Below are positions 1 through 8,539 of a DNA stretch of 64,000 bases, one piece after another; the stretch's first letter is position 1; each line of letters starts with the position of its first letter. The notes beneath the pieces are model-generated. The model saw only the letters and a program-made list of their open reading frames with translations, was not told the DNA's origin and did no database searches. Position numbers and translations under genes: made by a program. Source of the DNA: Phaeobacter inhibens DSM 16374 (GTDB taxonomy: Bacteria; Pseudomonadota; Alphaproteobacteria; Rhodobacterales; Rhodobacteraceae); contig NZ_KI421498.1 in NCBI RefSeq assembly GCF_000473105.1, positions 682,001 to 746,000 of the forward strand. Reading direction: 5' to 3'.

Positions 1-1
1 C

Positions 2-169
2 AACTCTCAGTTCTTCATCAACTTCAAGGACAACCACTTCCTGAACGGTCAGTACACGGTCTATGGCCGCGTGATCGAGGGGATGGAGCATGTCGATGCG
101 ATCACCCGGGGTGAGCCGCCTGCGAACCCTGACCGCATGGTCAGCGTCAAGGTGGCAGCCGATGTATAA
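2..169 (+). CDS. Peptidyl-prolyl cis-trans isomerase, cyclophilin type (3' end only)
   Basis: This is the C-terminal 55 residues of a cyclophilin whose start lies before the window. The visible part begins with NSQFFI, followed by FLNGQYTVYGRVIEGM, which is the conserved end of the cyclophilin fold (the NSQFFI strand forms part of the proline-binding face). It should catalyse cis/trans isomerisation of peptidyl-proline bonds. The lack of a visible N-terminus means location cannot be judged; in related bacteria this position is held by a short cytoplasmic form. Its stop codon overlaps the start of the next cyclophilin by 8 nt, so the two are co-transcribed and probably translationally coupled. 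Confidence 0.9.
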   Translation, partial: NSQFFINFKDNHFLNGQYTVYGRVIEGMEHVDAITRGEPPANPDRMVSVKVAADV

Positions 170-713
170 GCTGGCAGCGGTATTTGCGCTGATGGCGGGT
201 CCGGCACTGGCCAGCGGTCTGGAGATCGCGGTTGAGGGCGAGGGCGCCAATGGCACCATCAAGATCGACCTGTTCGAGGACGTGGCCCCCAAGCATGTCG
301 AGCAGATCACCGCACTGGCGGCTGAGGGCAAATATGATGGCGTGGTCTTTCACCGCGTGATCGAAGGCTTCATGGCGCAGACCGGTGATGTGGAATTCGG
401 CAAGCTGGGTGGCGATATGCGCCGCGCCGGCATGGGCGGTTCCGAGCGGTCGGACCTGCCGGCCGAATTTTCCGATCTGGAGTTTGATCGCGGTGTGGTC
501 GGCATGGCCCGCTCGCAGGATCCCGATAGCGCCAATTCGCAGTTTTTCATCATGTTTGCGCCGGGGCATTTCCTGAACGGTCAGTACACCGTTGTGGGCA
601 AGGTGACCGAGGGCATGGATGTGGTCGACGCGATCAAACGTGGCAGCGGCAGTCAGAACGGCGCCGTTGTCGGTCAGCCCGATGTGATGAAAACGGTCTC
701 TGTGACTGAGTGA
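162..713 (+). CDS. Secreted/periplasmic cyclophilin-type peptidyl-prolyl isomerase
   Basis: A 183-residue cyclophilin. I chose the ATG at 162 because it starts a clean signal peptide (MYKLAAVFALMAGPALASG) and overlaps the upstream cyclophilin's stop. The upstream in-frame extension has no such feature. Cyclophilin hallmarks follow: VVFHRVIEGFMAQTGD (catalytic Arg in FHR), GVVGMAR, NSQFFIMF and FLNGQYTVVG. It should act as a folding isomerase in the periplasm, while the upstream copy is probably cytoplasmic. The tandem pair, one with and one without a signal peptide, is common in Rhodobacteraceae. A strong hairpin terminator follows at 756-787. Confidence 0.93.
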   Translation: MYKLAAVFALMAGPALASGLEIAVEGEGANGTIKIDLFEDVAPKHVEQITALAAEGKYDGVVFHRVIEGFMAQTGDVEFGKLGGDMRRAGMGGSERSDLPAEFSDLEFDRGVVGMARSQDPDSANSQFFIMFAPGHFLNGQYTVVGKVTEGMDVVDAIKRGSGSQNGAVVGQPDVMKTVSVTE

Positions 714-755
714 GCCTTGCTTCGCGTGATCTTGTGGTCCGCAGGTCATTGTTTG

Positions 756-793
756 AACGGCCCGTACCTTGAATGGTGCGGGCCGTTTGCTGT
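756..793 (+). terminator. Rho-independent terminator of the cyclophilin pair
   Basis: A 13-bp stem (AACGGCCCGTACC pairing with GGTGCGGGCCGTT, one G-U pair) with a 6-nt loop ends at 787. It is followed by a modest T-rich stretch (TTGCTGTTTT). Confidence 0.8.
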
Positions 794-927
794 TTTCCGC
801 CTAGGACGCGCGCGCCTGTCACGGGCTTGTGCGGTGCATGTGAGGTGGGTTTGCGGCAAGCTGTGCCCCTGATTTGGGCCGGGGAACCCATGGGAGACCT
901 CTTGGGGACACAGGGAGGAGGCCTGCG

Positions 928-1935
928 GTGTCACAAATGACTGCAAAAAATATATTCTTATTGCAAAACAAAGCGGTGGCGGGACTGTCGCTGCTGTTGA
1001 TGCTATCCTGGCTGGCGGTGGCCCGTGCGGATCCCGCCGTCTGGGCGCGGGAATGGCCGACCACGGATTTTAGCCGCACCACTGTTGCGGACTGGGGCGA
1101 AATCAAATCCGGTGGCCCACCAAAGGATGGCATTCCGGCCCTGAGCGATCCGGCGTTTCACCCTGCGGCGCAGGTGAAGGGGCTGAGTCCCGCCGAGCCG
1201 GTTGTGGTGCTGGATCTGCCGGGGCAGGTGGCGCGTGCCTATCCGCTGCGCTACCTGATCTGGCATGAAATCGTCAATGACCGGGTGGGCGGCACGCCGG
1301 TTGCGGTGACCTATTGCCCCTTGTGCAATTCCGCGATGAGCTTTGACCGGCGGGTGGCTGGTCGCACCCTGAGTTTTGGTGTCACCGGCAAGCTGCGCCA
1401 GTCCGATATGGTAATGTATGACCGCGAGAGCGAGAGCTGGTGGCAGCAGGCCACCGGCACCGGGATCGTGGGCGAGATGACTGGCCGGGAGCTGCGGCAA
1501 CTGCCCAGCTGGCTGGACAGTTGGCAGGGATTTCAGGCCGCCTACCCATTGGGGCTGGTGATGGCCGAGCCGCGCCACAACCGCAGCTACGGGCGCAATC
1601 CCTATCAGGGCTATGACCGGTCGAATTGGCCGTTTCTTTATGATGGCGCGCCACCGCCCCATGGTATCGCGCCGCTGGCGCGTGTGGTGCGGGTGGGGGA
1701 TCGGGCCTGGCCCTTGGCGCGCTTGGCCAAGGCCGGGGAAATTCGCGAGGCCGGGGTGATCCTCAGCTGGCGGGCCGGGCAGGCCTCGGCGCTGGATGCG
1801 GGGCATGTCGGCAAGGGGCGCGATGTGGGATCGGTGCGGGTGCAGGGGCGCAATGGCGCGGATCTGCCCCATGATGTGATGTTTGCCTTTGCCTATCACG
1901 CCTTCTGGCCCAAGGGGGACTGGATGCTGGAGTGA
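928..1935 (+). CDS. DUF3179 domain-containing exported protein
   Basis: A 335-residue protein of the DUF3179 family, whose function is unknown. The start is taken as GTG 928, which follows GGGAGGAG at 912-920 with good spacing; ATG 937 three codons later is the alternative. The N-terminus has a signal peptide (hydrophobic run LSLLLMLSWLAVARA, cleaved before DPAVW). The family signature is visible: VAVTYCPLCNSAM (a CxxC pair), FGVTGKLRQSDMVMYD and ESWWQQATG. The CxxC could bind metal or be redox active. It stands alone between two terminators, so the context does not suggest a pathway. Confidence 0.85.
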   Translation: MSQMTAKNIFLLQNKAVAGLSLLLMLSWLAVARADPAVWAREWPTTDFSRTTVADWGEIKSGGPPKDGIPALSDPAFHPAAQVKGLSPAEPVVVLDLPGQVARAYPLRYLIWHEIVNDRVGGTPVAVTYCPLCNSAMSFDRRVAGRTLSFGVTGKLRQSDMVMYDRESESWWQQATGTGIVGEMTGRELRQLPSWLDSWQGFQAAYPLGLVMAEPRHNRSYGRNPYQGYDRSNWPFLYDGAPPPHGIAPLARVVRVGDRAWPLARLAKAGEIREAGVILSWRAGQASALDAGHVGKGRDVGSVRVQGRNGADLPHDVMFAFAYHAFWPKGDWMLE

Positions 1936-1963
1936 GGGGGCGGCGCTCAGCTGAGTTCTGTAC

Positions 1964-1995
1964 AAAAAATGGGCGCACCGACAAAGGCGCGCCCA
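1964..1995 (-). terminator. Terminator of the first RTX gene
   Basis: On the minus strand, a 7-bp stem (TGGGCGC at 1970-1976 with GCGCCCA at 1989-1995) is followed by a run of six T (A on the plus strand at 1964-1969). Confidence 0.7.
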
Positions 1996-2022
1996 AGGCC
2001 ATATTCTGAGAGCGGTAACTGA

Positions 2023-3519
2023 TCAGAACAGGAAGTTATCGGTATTCATCAGCTGGTCGACGGTCACGTCTTCGACCAGGATCGAGACATTGGCGAAAGT
2101 GATGCGCACATCCGCGCCCAGCTGTGCAAACCCAAGATGGTCGATCCGGTCGGCGCCACGGGTGATCTGGATCAGATCCTCACCCAGCTGGAAATCGGTG
2201 ATGGTGTCACGGCCGGAGCCGCGGGCAAAGACAAAGCTGTCGCCGCCGCTGCCACCGGTCAGACGGTCGTGACCGGACTGGCCTATCAGCCGGTCGGCCC
2301 CATCGCTGCCAAACAAGGTGTCGTGGCCACGCCCGCCAATCAGCAGATCGTCGCCTGCATCGCCGCGCATCACGTCATGGCCTGCGCCGCCGCTCAGCCG
2401 GTCGTTGTCGGCGCCCCCGGTCAGCGTATCATTGGCGCGGCCCCCGGCCAGGGTATCGCGCCCGTCATCGCCGGTGATCAAATCGCGCCCACGCCCACCA
2501 TTGAGCATGTCATCGCCTGCGCCGCCATGCAGCGTATCGGCGCCATTGCCGGCCTTCAGCGTGTCATTGCCGGCGTTGCCGTCGAGGCTGTCGTGGCCGC
2601 TGCCGCCGATCAACAGGTCATCGGCGTTGTCATCGGGGCCCACATCATTGTCGCCGCGCAGCGTGTCATTGCCCGCGCCGCCGATCAACGTGTCATTGCC
2701 GAGGCTGCCGCGCAGATTGTCATCACCTGCATTGCCGGAGAGGTGATCATCATCAAGCCCGCCATCAAGGAAGTCGTCGTTTTTTCCCCCGGAGAGCCTG
2801 TCTTCCCCGGCGCCTCCCAGCAGGAAATCCTTGCCCGCACCGCCGGTGATCGTGTCATCGCCGCCCCGGCCATGGATCATGTCAGAACGGTTGGTGTCAT
2901 CGACATTGGTGCTGAGGAGGGCCTCATCCGTGGCGCTGCCTTCCTGAATATGCAGGGTCTGGTTGGCGAGCCGGACGGTTTCCACATTAAAGAGCATGTC
3001 GCGCCCCTTGGTGGTGGTCAGCAGTGCCCCGGCGCTGTCGTCAAAGGCGAAACTGTAGGTATGAACACCGTCTCCCAGAACCAGCTCATCCTGACCGGCG
3101 CCGCCAAAAATGGTGTCATCGCCGTCACCGGCGCGAATGGTGTCATTGCCGGCAAACCCGGTGATCCGCTCCCCGCCGTTCCAGGCAGAAGTGATGATGT
3201 CATCCCCGGAGAGGGCCACCGCCAGCAGCGCGTAGAGATCCCCATCCGCAATCATCTGCGAGGGCAGGGTGAAGCCGCTCACCGACATGATCAGCGACTG
3301 GTCATAAAACAGGCCAAAGCCATTGAGCGGGCTGTCGGGGCTCAGATTTCCACTCTCGTCAAAGCTGAAGCTGCCCTGAAACACCATGACAAAGGCACCA
3401 TATTGCACCGCGATCTGGGTGTCCGTGGCGCTGAGAACCGCGACCTTGGTGAAATCGAAGTCACTGAAATCGAACGGCGGCGCCACATTTGACGCAGCCG
3501 TGACGAGAAGTTCTGCCAT
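2023..3519 (-). CDS. RTX-type calcium-binding repeat protein, putative type I secretion substrate
   Basis: A 498-residue acidic protein. Residues 1-200 form a non-repeat domain without a signal peptide. Residues about 214-420 hold some twenty consecutive nonapeptide repeats of the GGxGxDxL type (for example GGAGNDTLRG and GGRGHDTLFG), which form a calcium-binding beta-roll. The last 70 residues contain ITDFQLGEDLIQI and end in DNFLF, the usual layout of an uncleaved C-terminal type I secretion signal. Expected location is extracellular or cell-surface. It is a paralogue of the next gene upstream on the same strand, which shares the C-terminal module and an N-terminal GDDIITS motif. No ABC/HlyD exporter genes lie in the window. 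No enzymatic domain is recognised. Confidence 0.9.
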   Translation of the reverse strand: MAELLVTAASNVAPPFDFSDFDFTKVAVLSATDTQIAVQYGAFVMVFQGSFSFDESGNLSPDSPLNGFGLFYDQSLIMSVSGFTLPSQMIADGDLYALLAVALSGDDIITSAWNGGERITGFAGNDTIRAGDGDDTIFGGAGQDELVLGDGVHTYSFAFDDSAGALLTTTKGRDMLFNVETVRLANQTLHIQEGSATDEALLSTNVDDTNRSDMIHGRGGDDTITGGAGKDFLLGGAGEDRLSGGKNDDFLDGGLDDDHLSGNAGDDNLRGSLGNDTLIGGAGNDTLRGDNDVGPDDNADDLLIGGSGHDSLDGNAGNDTLKAGNGADTLHGGAGDDMLNGGRGRDLITGDDGRDTLAGGRANDTLTGGADNDRLSGGAGHDVMRGDAGDDLLIGGRGHDTLFGSDGADRLIGQSGHDRLTGGSGGDSFVFARGSGRDTITDFQLGEDLIQITRGADRIDHLGFAQLGADVRITFANVSILVEDVTVDQLMNTDNFLF

Positions 3520-3690
3520 GGTCTGACCTACTGCTTGAATGCCTGACGCATCTTTTCGATGCTTTTGCGGTCAGCCTAGGCGGGAGGTTTTGGTCTGGGA
3601 AGGTTGTCGTTAATGAATTCTTAACCTTTGTTAAGCCTGTTGCGCAAATTCTTCACACCCGGATCTGTGTTTGTGCCGTCGACGGTTAGG

Positions 3691-3719
3691 AAAAAGGCGC
3701 ATCCCTTGCGGGATACGCC
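3691..3719 (-). terminator. Terminator of the second RTX gene
   Basis: A 10-bp stem (GGCGCATCCC at 3696-3705 with GGGATACGCC at 3710-3719, one G-U pair, TTGC loop) is followed on the minus strand by five T. Confidence 0.8.
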
Positions 3720-3760
3720 TGTGATCTCGGGTAAACAGTCTGCCTCAGCAAAGATGAGGC

Positions 3761-5005
3761 TCAGAACAGAAAGTTGTCCGCATCCTCAATCTGCGCCAGC
3801 GTGCTGTTCTCCACCATGATGGTGACATCGGCAAAAGTGATCTGAACACTATTGCCTTGGCTGGTGAAGGTCAGATCATCGATCCCGTCAGCCCCGCGAC
3901 CAATCTGGATCCGATCTTCGCCGACGGTGAAATCTGTGATGATGTCGGTGCCATAGCCGCGATGGAAGACAAATGTGTCGGCATGTGCACCGCCGGTCAG
4001 GGTGTCATTGCCCTCTTGGCCGATCAGCCGATCCTGCCCGCCATCGCCATAGATGCGGTCGTTGCCGCGCCCGCCCAGGAGCTGATCCCAGCCGGAGTTG
4101 CCGCGCAGTACATCGTGACCATCCTGTCCGCGCAAAGTGTCGTGACCACCACCGCCGATGAGCTTGTCACCGTGAGAACCGCCGCTGATGGCGTCCTCGC
4201 CGAGGTCGCCGGCCAACCAGTCCCGTCCGGAACCACCCAGGAGGATATCGTGCCCATCGCCACCTTTTAATGTGTCGTGGCCCTCGCCGCCCATCAGGTG
4301 GTCGTTACCCTCTTCGCCCAGCAGCATATCGCGCCCGGAGAGCCCGGCCAAAGTGTCAGCGCCAAGGCCGCCCAGCATGATGTCGCTGGTAAGGGTGCTG
4401 TCGCGATCGCCGCTCATTGAGGTGCTGCTGCTGGTGTCCACGCTCAGGGAAAAACTACGGTTGCTGAACTGCAGCTGTTCGATCGACAGCAGGGTATCTC
4501 TTCCGTCGGCAGAGTCGATCCAGACGCCGCCGTAGACCGAGGAGATGTCCGCCCGGCCATAAGTGTCGTGAATGATCAACCTGTCGGTGCCGTACCCTCC
4601 GTGGACGTAGTCATCGCCGATACCTAGGCTGATGACGTCATCACCGCCGTAGGCCAGCCAGCGGGTTCCTTCGGCCATATTCGAGGTGATTGTGTCATCA
4701 CCTGTGAGAATGGCTGCTTCCAAGGCAGCGCCGCTGCTGGCGCTGAAGCGATAGAAGTTCATTGAGAACTCACTGATTGCGTAGACCGGTGTACCACCGG
4801 AGTTAACCGCCATCGACTCAATCGTCCAAAAATAGGGTGATGAAGATGAAAAATCCCCAGTCAGCGTGATGCTGGTGCCAGTGGGGCTGGTAAAAAACAA
4901 CTGATTGACCGATCGGCTGTTCAGGCTGATGTTGTCAAAGCCAAGGTCGCCGAGGTTATTCAGCGACAGCGTGCCTGTCGGGTCATTTACGGTGAAAATA
5001 GCCAT
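3761..5005 (-). CDS. RTX-type calcium-binding repeat protein (paralogue of the neighbouring RTX gene)
   Basis: A 414-residue protein. I chose ATG 5005 (MAIFTVNDPTGTLSL) because the longer reading adds a non-conserved 17-residue leader. An N-terminal domain of about 200 residues contains GDDTITS like its neighbour. It is followed by about 14 GGxGxDxL repeats (such as GGEGHDTLKGGDGHD) and a C-terminal module with IITDFTVGEDRIQIGRGADG, ending ADNFLF. The last 70 residues align closely with the other RTX protein, so the pair arose by duplication. Its own terminator and a 240-bp upstream region suggest separate transcription. It is predicted to leave the cell by type I secretion; the function of the passenger domain is unknown. 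Confidence 0.9.
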   Translation of the reverse strand: MAIFTVNDPTGTLSLNNLGDLGFDNISLNSRSVNQLFFTSPTGTSITLTGDFSSSSPYFWTIESMAVNSGGTPVYAISEFSMNFYRFSASSGAALEAAILTGDDTITSNMAEGTRWLAYGGDDVISLGIGDDYVHGGYGTDRLIIHDTYGRADISSVYGGVWIDSADGRDTLLSIEQLQFSNRSFSLSVDTSSSTSMSGDRDSTLTSDIMLGGLGADTLAGLSGRDMLLGEEGNDHLMGGEGHDTLKGGDGHDILLGGSGRDWLAGDLGEDAISGGSHGDKLIGGGGHDTLRGQDGHDVLRGNSGWDQLLGGRGNDRIYGDGGQDRLIGQEGNDTLTGGAHADTFVFHRGYGTDIITDFTVGEDRIQIGRGADGIDDLTFTSQGNSVQITFADVTIMVENSTLAQIEDADNFLF

Positions 5006-5178
5006 TGTCGAAAATATATGTCCTGATTGTGAGGGCGGCACGCATGATGCATGCAAATTTACCTATTTCCTACATTCGGCAACTTATAGGTGCAAGGCCC
5101 AGTATTTCAGGTTGCGCACTCTCCATATGCGACGTTGCGTTCGCTCTGCCTGCCAGTAACGTAACGTGCGCAGCACAC

Positions 5179-5210
5179 AAAAAACGCCGCAGGGGGTGAC
5201 CTGCGGCGTT
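5179..5210 (-). terminator. Terminator of the M23 peptidase/bactofilin operon
   Basis: A perfect 11-bp stem (AACGCCGCAGG at 5183-5193 with CCTGCGGCGTT at 5200-5210, 6-nt loop) is followed on the minus strand by TTTTTTGTG. Confidence 0.9.
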
Positions 5211-5247
5211 TGGCTATTCTTGGCTGCCTGAATAGGCAGGTTTGGGA

Positions 5248-5790
5248 TCAGCTGTCGGATTTATGTGCCGCGGTGGCTGCGGTGACGGCGGCTGAGGGGG
5301 CTGGTGCCGGGGCTGCGGCGCGGGGCGCTGCAGCTTTGCCGGGGTTCAGCGGATCGTCCTGACGCTGAACGGAGCCTTCGAAATGGGCGCCGCTTTCGAT
5401 CGCGATGGTCTTGTGGATGATGTCGCCTTCGACGCGGGCGGTCGAGGTCAGGCGCACCTTCAGGCCGCGCACGCGGCCCACAATACGACCGTTGATCACC
5501 ACGTCATCGGCAGTCACTTCGCCTTTGATGGTCGCGCTCTCGCCGATGGTCAGCAGATGGGCCCGGATGTCACCTTCGACGGTGCCTTCGACCTGAATGT
5601 CACCGGTGGTCTTGAGGTTGCCGGTGATGTGCAGATCCGAGCTGAGCACGGATGCCGGCGGCTTCGCCTTGGGGACGGTTGCCTTGAAATCGCTGGCGGG
5701 CGGAACCGGAGCGGAAGACGGCGCGGGCGCCGCAGGGGTTGCTTCGGCCGCTTTCTGGCCGGGCTCGTTGATTTTGCTCTTAGAAAACAT
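5248..5790 (-). CDS. Bactofilin (polymer-forming cytoskeletal protein)
   Basis: A 180-residue bactofilin. The central region (about 45-145) is the DUF583 beta-helix with its repeating short strands (DLHITGNLKTTGDIQVEG, VEGDIRAHLLTIG, INGRIVGRVRG). The flanks are Ala/Pro-rich and disordered, as usual for bactofilins. These proteins self-assemble without nucleotides on the inner face of the membrane and recruit cell-wall enzymes to chosen sites. The start overlaps the end of the upstream M23 peptidase gene by 11 nt. This agrees with the known bactofilin/M23 partnership in shape control. A strong terminator follows. Confidence 0.93.
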   Translation of the reverse strand: MFSKSKINEPGQKAAEATPAAPAPSSAPVPPASDFKATVPKAKPPASVLSSDLHITGNLKTTGDIQVEGTVEGDIRAHLLTIGESATIKGEVTADDVVINGRIVGRVRGLKVRLTSTARVEGDIIHKTIAIESGAHFEGSVQRQDDPLNPGKAAAPRAAAPAPAPSAAVTAATAAHKSDS

Positions 5791-7111
5791 TTCTCGCAGC
5801 CTTGATATAGATCATCGGGTTTACGGGGTTGCCATTGACCCGAACCTCGTAGTGGAGGTGGGTCCCGGTGGACCGTCCGGTGTTACCCATATCACTGATG
5901 TGATCGCCGCGCGAGACCCTTTGACCGACCTTGACGCGGATGTTGGAGTTATGGGCATATTTCGTCTCAATGCCAAAGGCATGTTGAATTGTAACAAGTT
6001 TTCCGTAGCCGGATTGCCAGCCCGCATGGGTCACAACCCCATCAGCGGTGGCAAAGATATCGGTGCCGGTGCGGCCAGCGAAATCGGAGCCCTTGTGCAG
6101 GCGGCGACCGCCTGTTTTGGGGTCACGGCGATAGCCGAAGCCGGAGCTGCGGCGCACCAGATTGAGGTTCACCGGCGAGGCAAAGGGCGCCTTTTGCGCG
6201 GCCAGCCGATAGAGGTTCAGCTGATTCATCTGATGCAGCAGGTTATTGGCGCGCAGCTCCTCGCGGGTGGGTTCCTCACCGCGCGTGGACAGGGCTAAAG
6301 GGCTGAGCGGACCGCCCTGACCGCTATATCCGCGCCGTACCTGTTCCAGAATACGGTCGGTGGGCATTCCGGCGCTGCGGAACATTTTGTCGAGCGGTGC
6401 GACAGACACTTCCATCGCCTCTTCCAGCTGGCGGAAGATCTGATCGTTGCGTTCATCCAGCAGACGCAGTTCCAGTTCAAGCGCGTCGCGCTGCTCAAGC
6501 GCGGATTGGGCGTTGGCCTCAATCTGGTCGCGCTGTGCGGCGGTTTCGGCCAGCGCGTCGGCCATGAATTCCATCTGAACCGGAGCGCTGACGGCCATCA
6601 TCTGGGCGGGGCTGTCGGCGGCGGTTTCCTGCTTCAGCGCCACCAGTGCGTCGCGGGCGGTTTCGCGTTCCTTCATGGTCTGGCGCAGCGTGGTCTGAAT
6701 CACCTCGATACCGGTTTCGAGTTCGCGGCGACGGGTCTCTGACGCGAGCAGTTCCGATTGCATGGAGGAGATCTGCGTCAGGGCGGCGTTGAACCGTTCC
6801 TGAGCGGCCAGCGCCTCGGCGGCGCGATCGTCGCGTTCGCCTGACAGCGCATTCAGGCGGGCGCGGTAGGTCATCTGATCGCGCTTGGCCTGTTCCCGGA
6901 AATTGCCGGAGCCGATGCTGTCCATCAGAACAATCGCAGTGGCAACAATAGACCAGGCCACCAGCAGCGCCATGCCCGCAAAGGCGATGAGCTGGGTTTC
7001 GGACCGGAGCCGAATGAAACGTGTATCTGAGTCAGACTTGAGGAACACCCGCCGTTCCGGAAACCGGCGTTCGAGAAATGCGTGAATTTTGATTGCCAGA
7101 CGTGTCCGCAC
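5780..7111 (-). CDS. M23 family metallopeptidase with N-terminal membrane/coiled-coil region (DUF5930-like)
   Basis: A 443-residue membrane-anchored peptidoglycan endopeptidase. It starts at GTG 7111. An Arg-rich cytoplasmic segment is followed by one membrane segment (about 40-65, LIAFAGMALLVAWSIVATAIVL). A long coiled coil occupies about 75-240. The LytM/M23 domain is C-terminal, with KGSDFAG near the first zinc His-Asp region and the HLHYEVRVNG motif carrying zinc and catalytic His; the usual HxxxD is seen here as LHKGSDFAG. It should cleave cross-links in the periplasm. The gene overlaps the bactofilin gene, which implies coupled expression and a shared role in cell shape. Confidence 0.9.
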   Translation of the reverse strand: MRTRLAIKIHAFLERRFPERRVFLKSDSDTRFIRLRSETQLIAFAGMALLVAWSIVATAIVLMDSIGSGNFREQAKRDQMTYRARLNALSGERDDRAAEALAAQERFNAALTQISSMQSELLASETRRRELETGIEVIQTTLRQTMKERETARDALVALKQETAADSPAQMMAVSAPVQMEFMADALAETAAQRDQIEANAQSALEQRDALELELRLLDERNDQIFRQLEEAMEVSVAPLDKMFRSAGMPTDRILEQVRRGYSGQGGPLSPLALSTRGEEPTREELRANNLLHQMNQLNLYRLAAQKAPFASPVNLNLVRRSSGFGYRRDPKTGGRRLHKGSDFAGRTGTDIFATADGVVTHAGWQSGYGKLVTIQHAFGIETKYAHNSNIRVKVGQRVSRGDHISDMGNTGRSTGTHLHYEVRVNGNPVNPMIYIKAARNVF

Positions 7112-7516
7112 GCTTTGGTCCTTAGTCCTGCCCCAGTTGCGGCGCTGCTGTCACCGGCGCTCCTCCTGCCGGTTTCTTCTGGCCAGATCCGGTCCCATCG
7201 GAGCTGCCCTGCTGCAGTGCCAGGCCGCGTTAGCGCGCCATGGCGAAAGGGAATAGCCAGCCGGATGGGTTTGGGCAAGCCTGTTGACCCGCTGTTCGGC
7301 GGGTCCGCGCGGAAACGGCGCGGCAGCTGTGGGGATCAGCTGCGAAATGAGCGAAAATTCGCCGATATCTGACGGGGTTGGCGGGATCATGACGGCGCAG
7401 GCAGGGTGCCGGTGCGTACGATAAAGAGCGGCCCGCCGATGATAGGCAGGCCGATTTTATCTGTGGCGGGCAAAGGTTGCGCGGAATGCACCGCTGAAGG
7501 CCCGGCTGGGCGAGGC
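7112..7516. other. Intergenic region between M23 peptidase and DUF455 genes
   Basis: A 405-bp stretch without a convincing gene. It must hold the promoter of the M23/bactofilin operon. I see three inverted repeats: GACCCGC/GCGGGTC at 7286-7305, GCAGCTG/CAGCTGC at 7323-7343, and a bulged CGGCC...GGCCG hairpin at 7429-7453. Short open frames on both strands lack conserved features and ribosome sites. Confidence 0.6.
7429..7453 (-). terminator. Possible terminator of the DUF455 gene
   Basis: A bulged hairpin CGGCC-C-GCC / GGC-A-GGCCG with a 7-nt loop lies 64 bp after the DUF455 stop. The minus-strand tail is only CTCTTTAT, so it is a weak candidate. Confidence 0.4.
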
Positions 7517-8398
7517 CTAGCGCAGGGCCGGGGGTTTGACCGGGATTTCGTCAGCGAGCGGCCAGTAGAAATCCGGCGGTATCCCGGCCTCGGCGCGTTT
7601 TTCCTCGTTGAAGGGCGGCTTCAGATGGCCATGGAAATATCTGCCGACGAGATCATGAAAGACCTCCTTCGGGTCCAGATTGTCGCGCCCACAAAGGAAG
7701 TGGAACCATTTTGATCCATAGGCCACATGGCTGACCTCTTCGGCATAGATCACCTCCAGCGCGTCAACCGCCTGAGTGAGCTTTGCCTTGCGGAAAACCT
7801 CGATCATGCCGGGGGTGACGTCCAGACCGCGCGCTTCCAGCACCATCGGCACGACGGCGAGGCGGCCCATCAGATCCTCGGCGGTGTCTTCGGCGGCGCG
7901 CCACATGCCGATATGGGCCGGCAGCTCTCCGTAGTAGCTGCTCAGGGCTTCAAGACAGTCGCACATCAGGTTGAAATGTTTGGATTCTTCATCCGCCGCC
8001 TTAACCCAGTCGTCAAAGAAGCCGAGCGGCATCGGCACATGGGAGAACCGCGCGATGATGTCCCAGTGCAGATCAACCGCGTTCAGTTCGATATGCGCCA
8101 CGGCGTGCAGAAGCGCCTTGCGCCCGGCCTCGGACCCGGGGCGACGACGGGGCACATCGCGCGGGTTCAGAAGTTCGGGCTTATCGGGACGCGCGGGGTG
8201 CAGTGGCGGGCTGGCGGTGCCGACCTCAATCTTTGCCGCATCACCGGCGCGATAGGCAAACCAGTGCGCGGCATGGCGGCGCGACAGGGTGGTTTTCTCG
8301 CGGCCATCGGCGGTGGTCAGCACCTGCTGCGCCATCTGCGCAAGGCTGAGCGGGCGGTCAGGGCTGTCTGCGTTGGTCTGTGATGCGTCGCTGGTCAT
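7517..8398 (-). CDS. DUF455 family ferritin-like protein
   Basis: A 293-residue DUF455 protein, a ferritin-like four-helix family of unknown function that probably binds a di-iron centre. The ATG at 8398 (MTSDASQTNADS) is preferred; the upstream extension is Arg-rich and non-conserved. Candidate metal ligands sit in helices at AHIELNAVDLHWD, ADEESKHFNLM and YAEEVSHVAYG, giving the E...ExxH pattern expected of ferritin-like proteins. It stands alone between M23 and bcp. Proximity to a peroxiredoxin would fit an oxidative role, but that is inference only. Confidence 0.85.
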   Translation of the reverse strand: MTSDASQTNADSPDRPLSLAQMAQQVLTTADGREKTTLSRRHAAHWFAYRAGDAAKIEVGTASPPLHPARPDKPELLNPRDVPRRRPGSEAGRKALLHAVAHIELNAVDLHWDIIARFSHVPMPLGFFDDWVKAADEESKHFNLMCDCLEALSSYYGELPAHIGMWRAAEDTAEDLMGRLAVVPMVLEARGLDVTPGMIEVFRKAKLTQAVDALEVIYAEEVSHVAYGSKWFHFLCGRDNLDPKEVFHDLVGRYFHGHLKPPFNEEKRAEAGIPPDFYWPLADEIPVKPPALR

Positions 8399-8539
8399 CT
8401 TCGCGGATCCGTTTCGGCGGTGGGCTGTTGAGTTGGGCTGATCTTGGCCATTCCCTGCCACCGGGCGCGCTGACCTGCAAGCGGATAGGCGACCCTGCGC
8501 CCGGCCACAGGGCATATGCAGGGCTGCCAGAATGGGCGA

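Noticed and set aside
2137-3492. Regular DNA repeats and a 451-codon antisense frame in the RTX gene
   Set aside because: The periodicity comes from the nonapeptide repeats on the minus strand; repeats are degenerate and contiguous, so it is neither a CRISPR array nor a real plus-strand gene.
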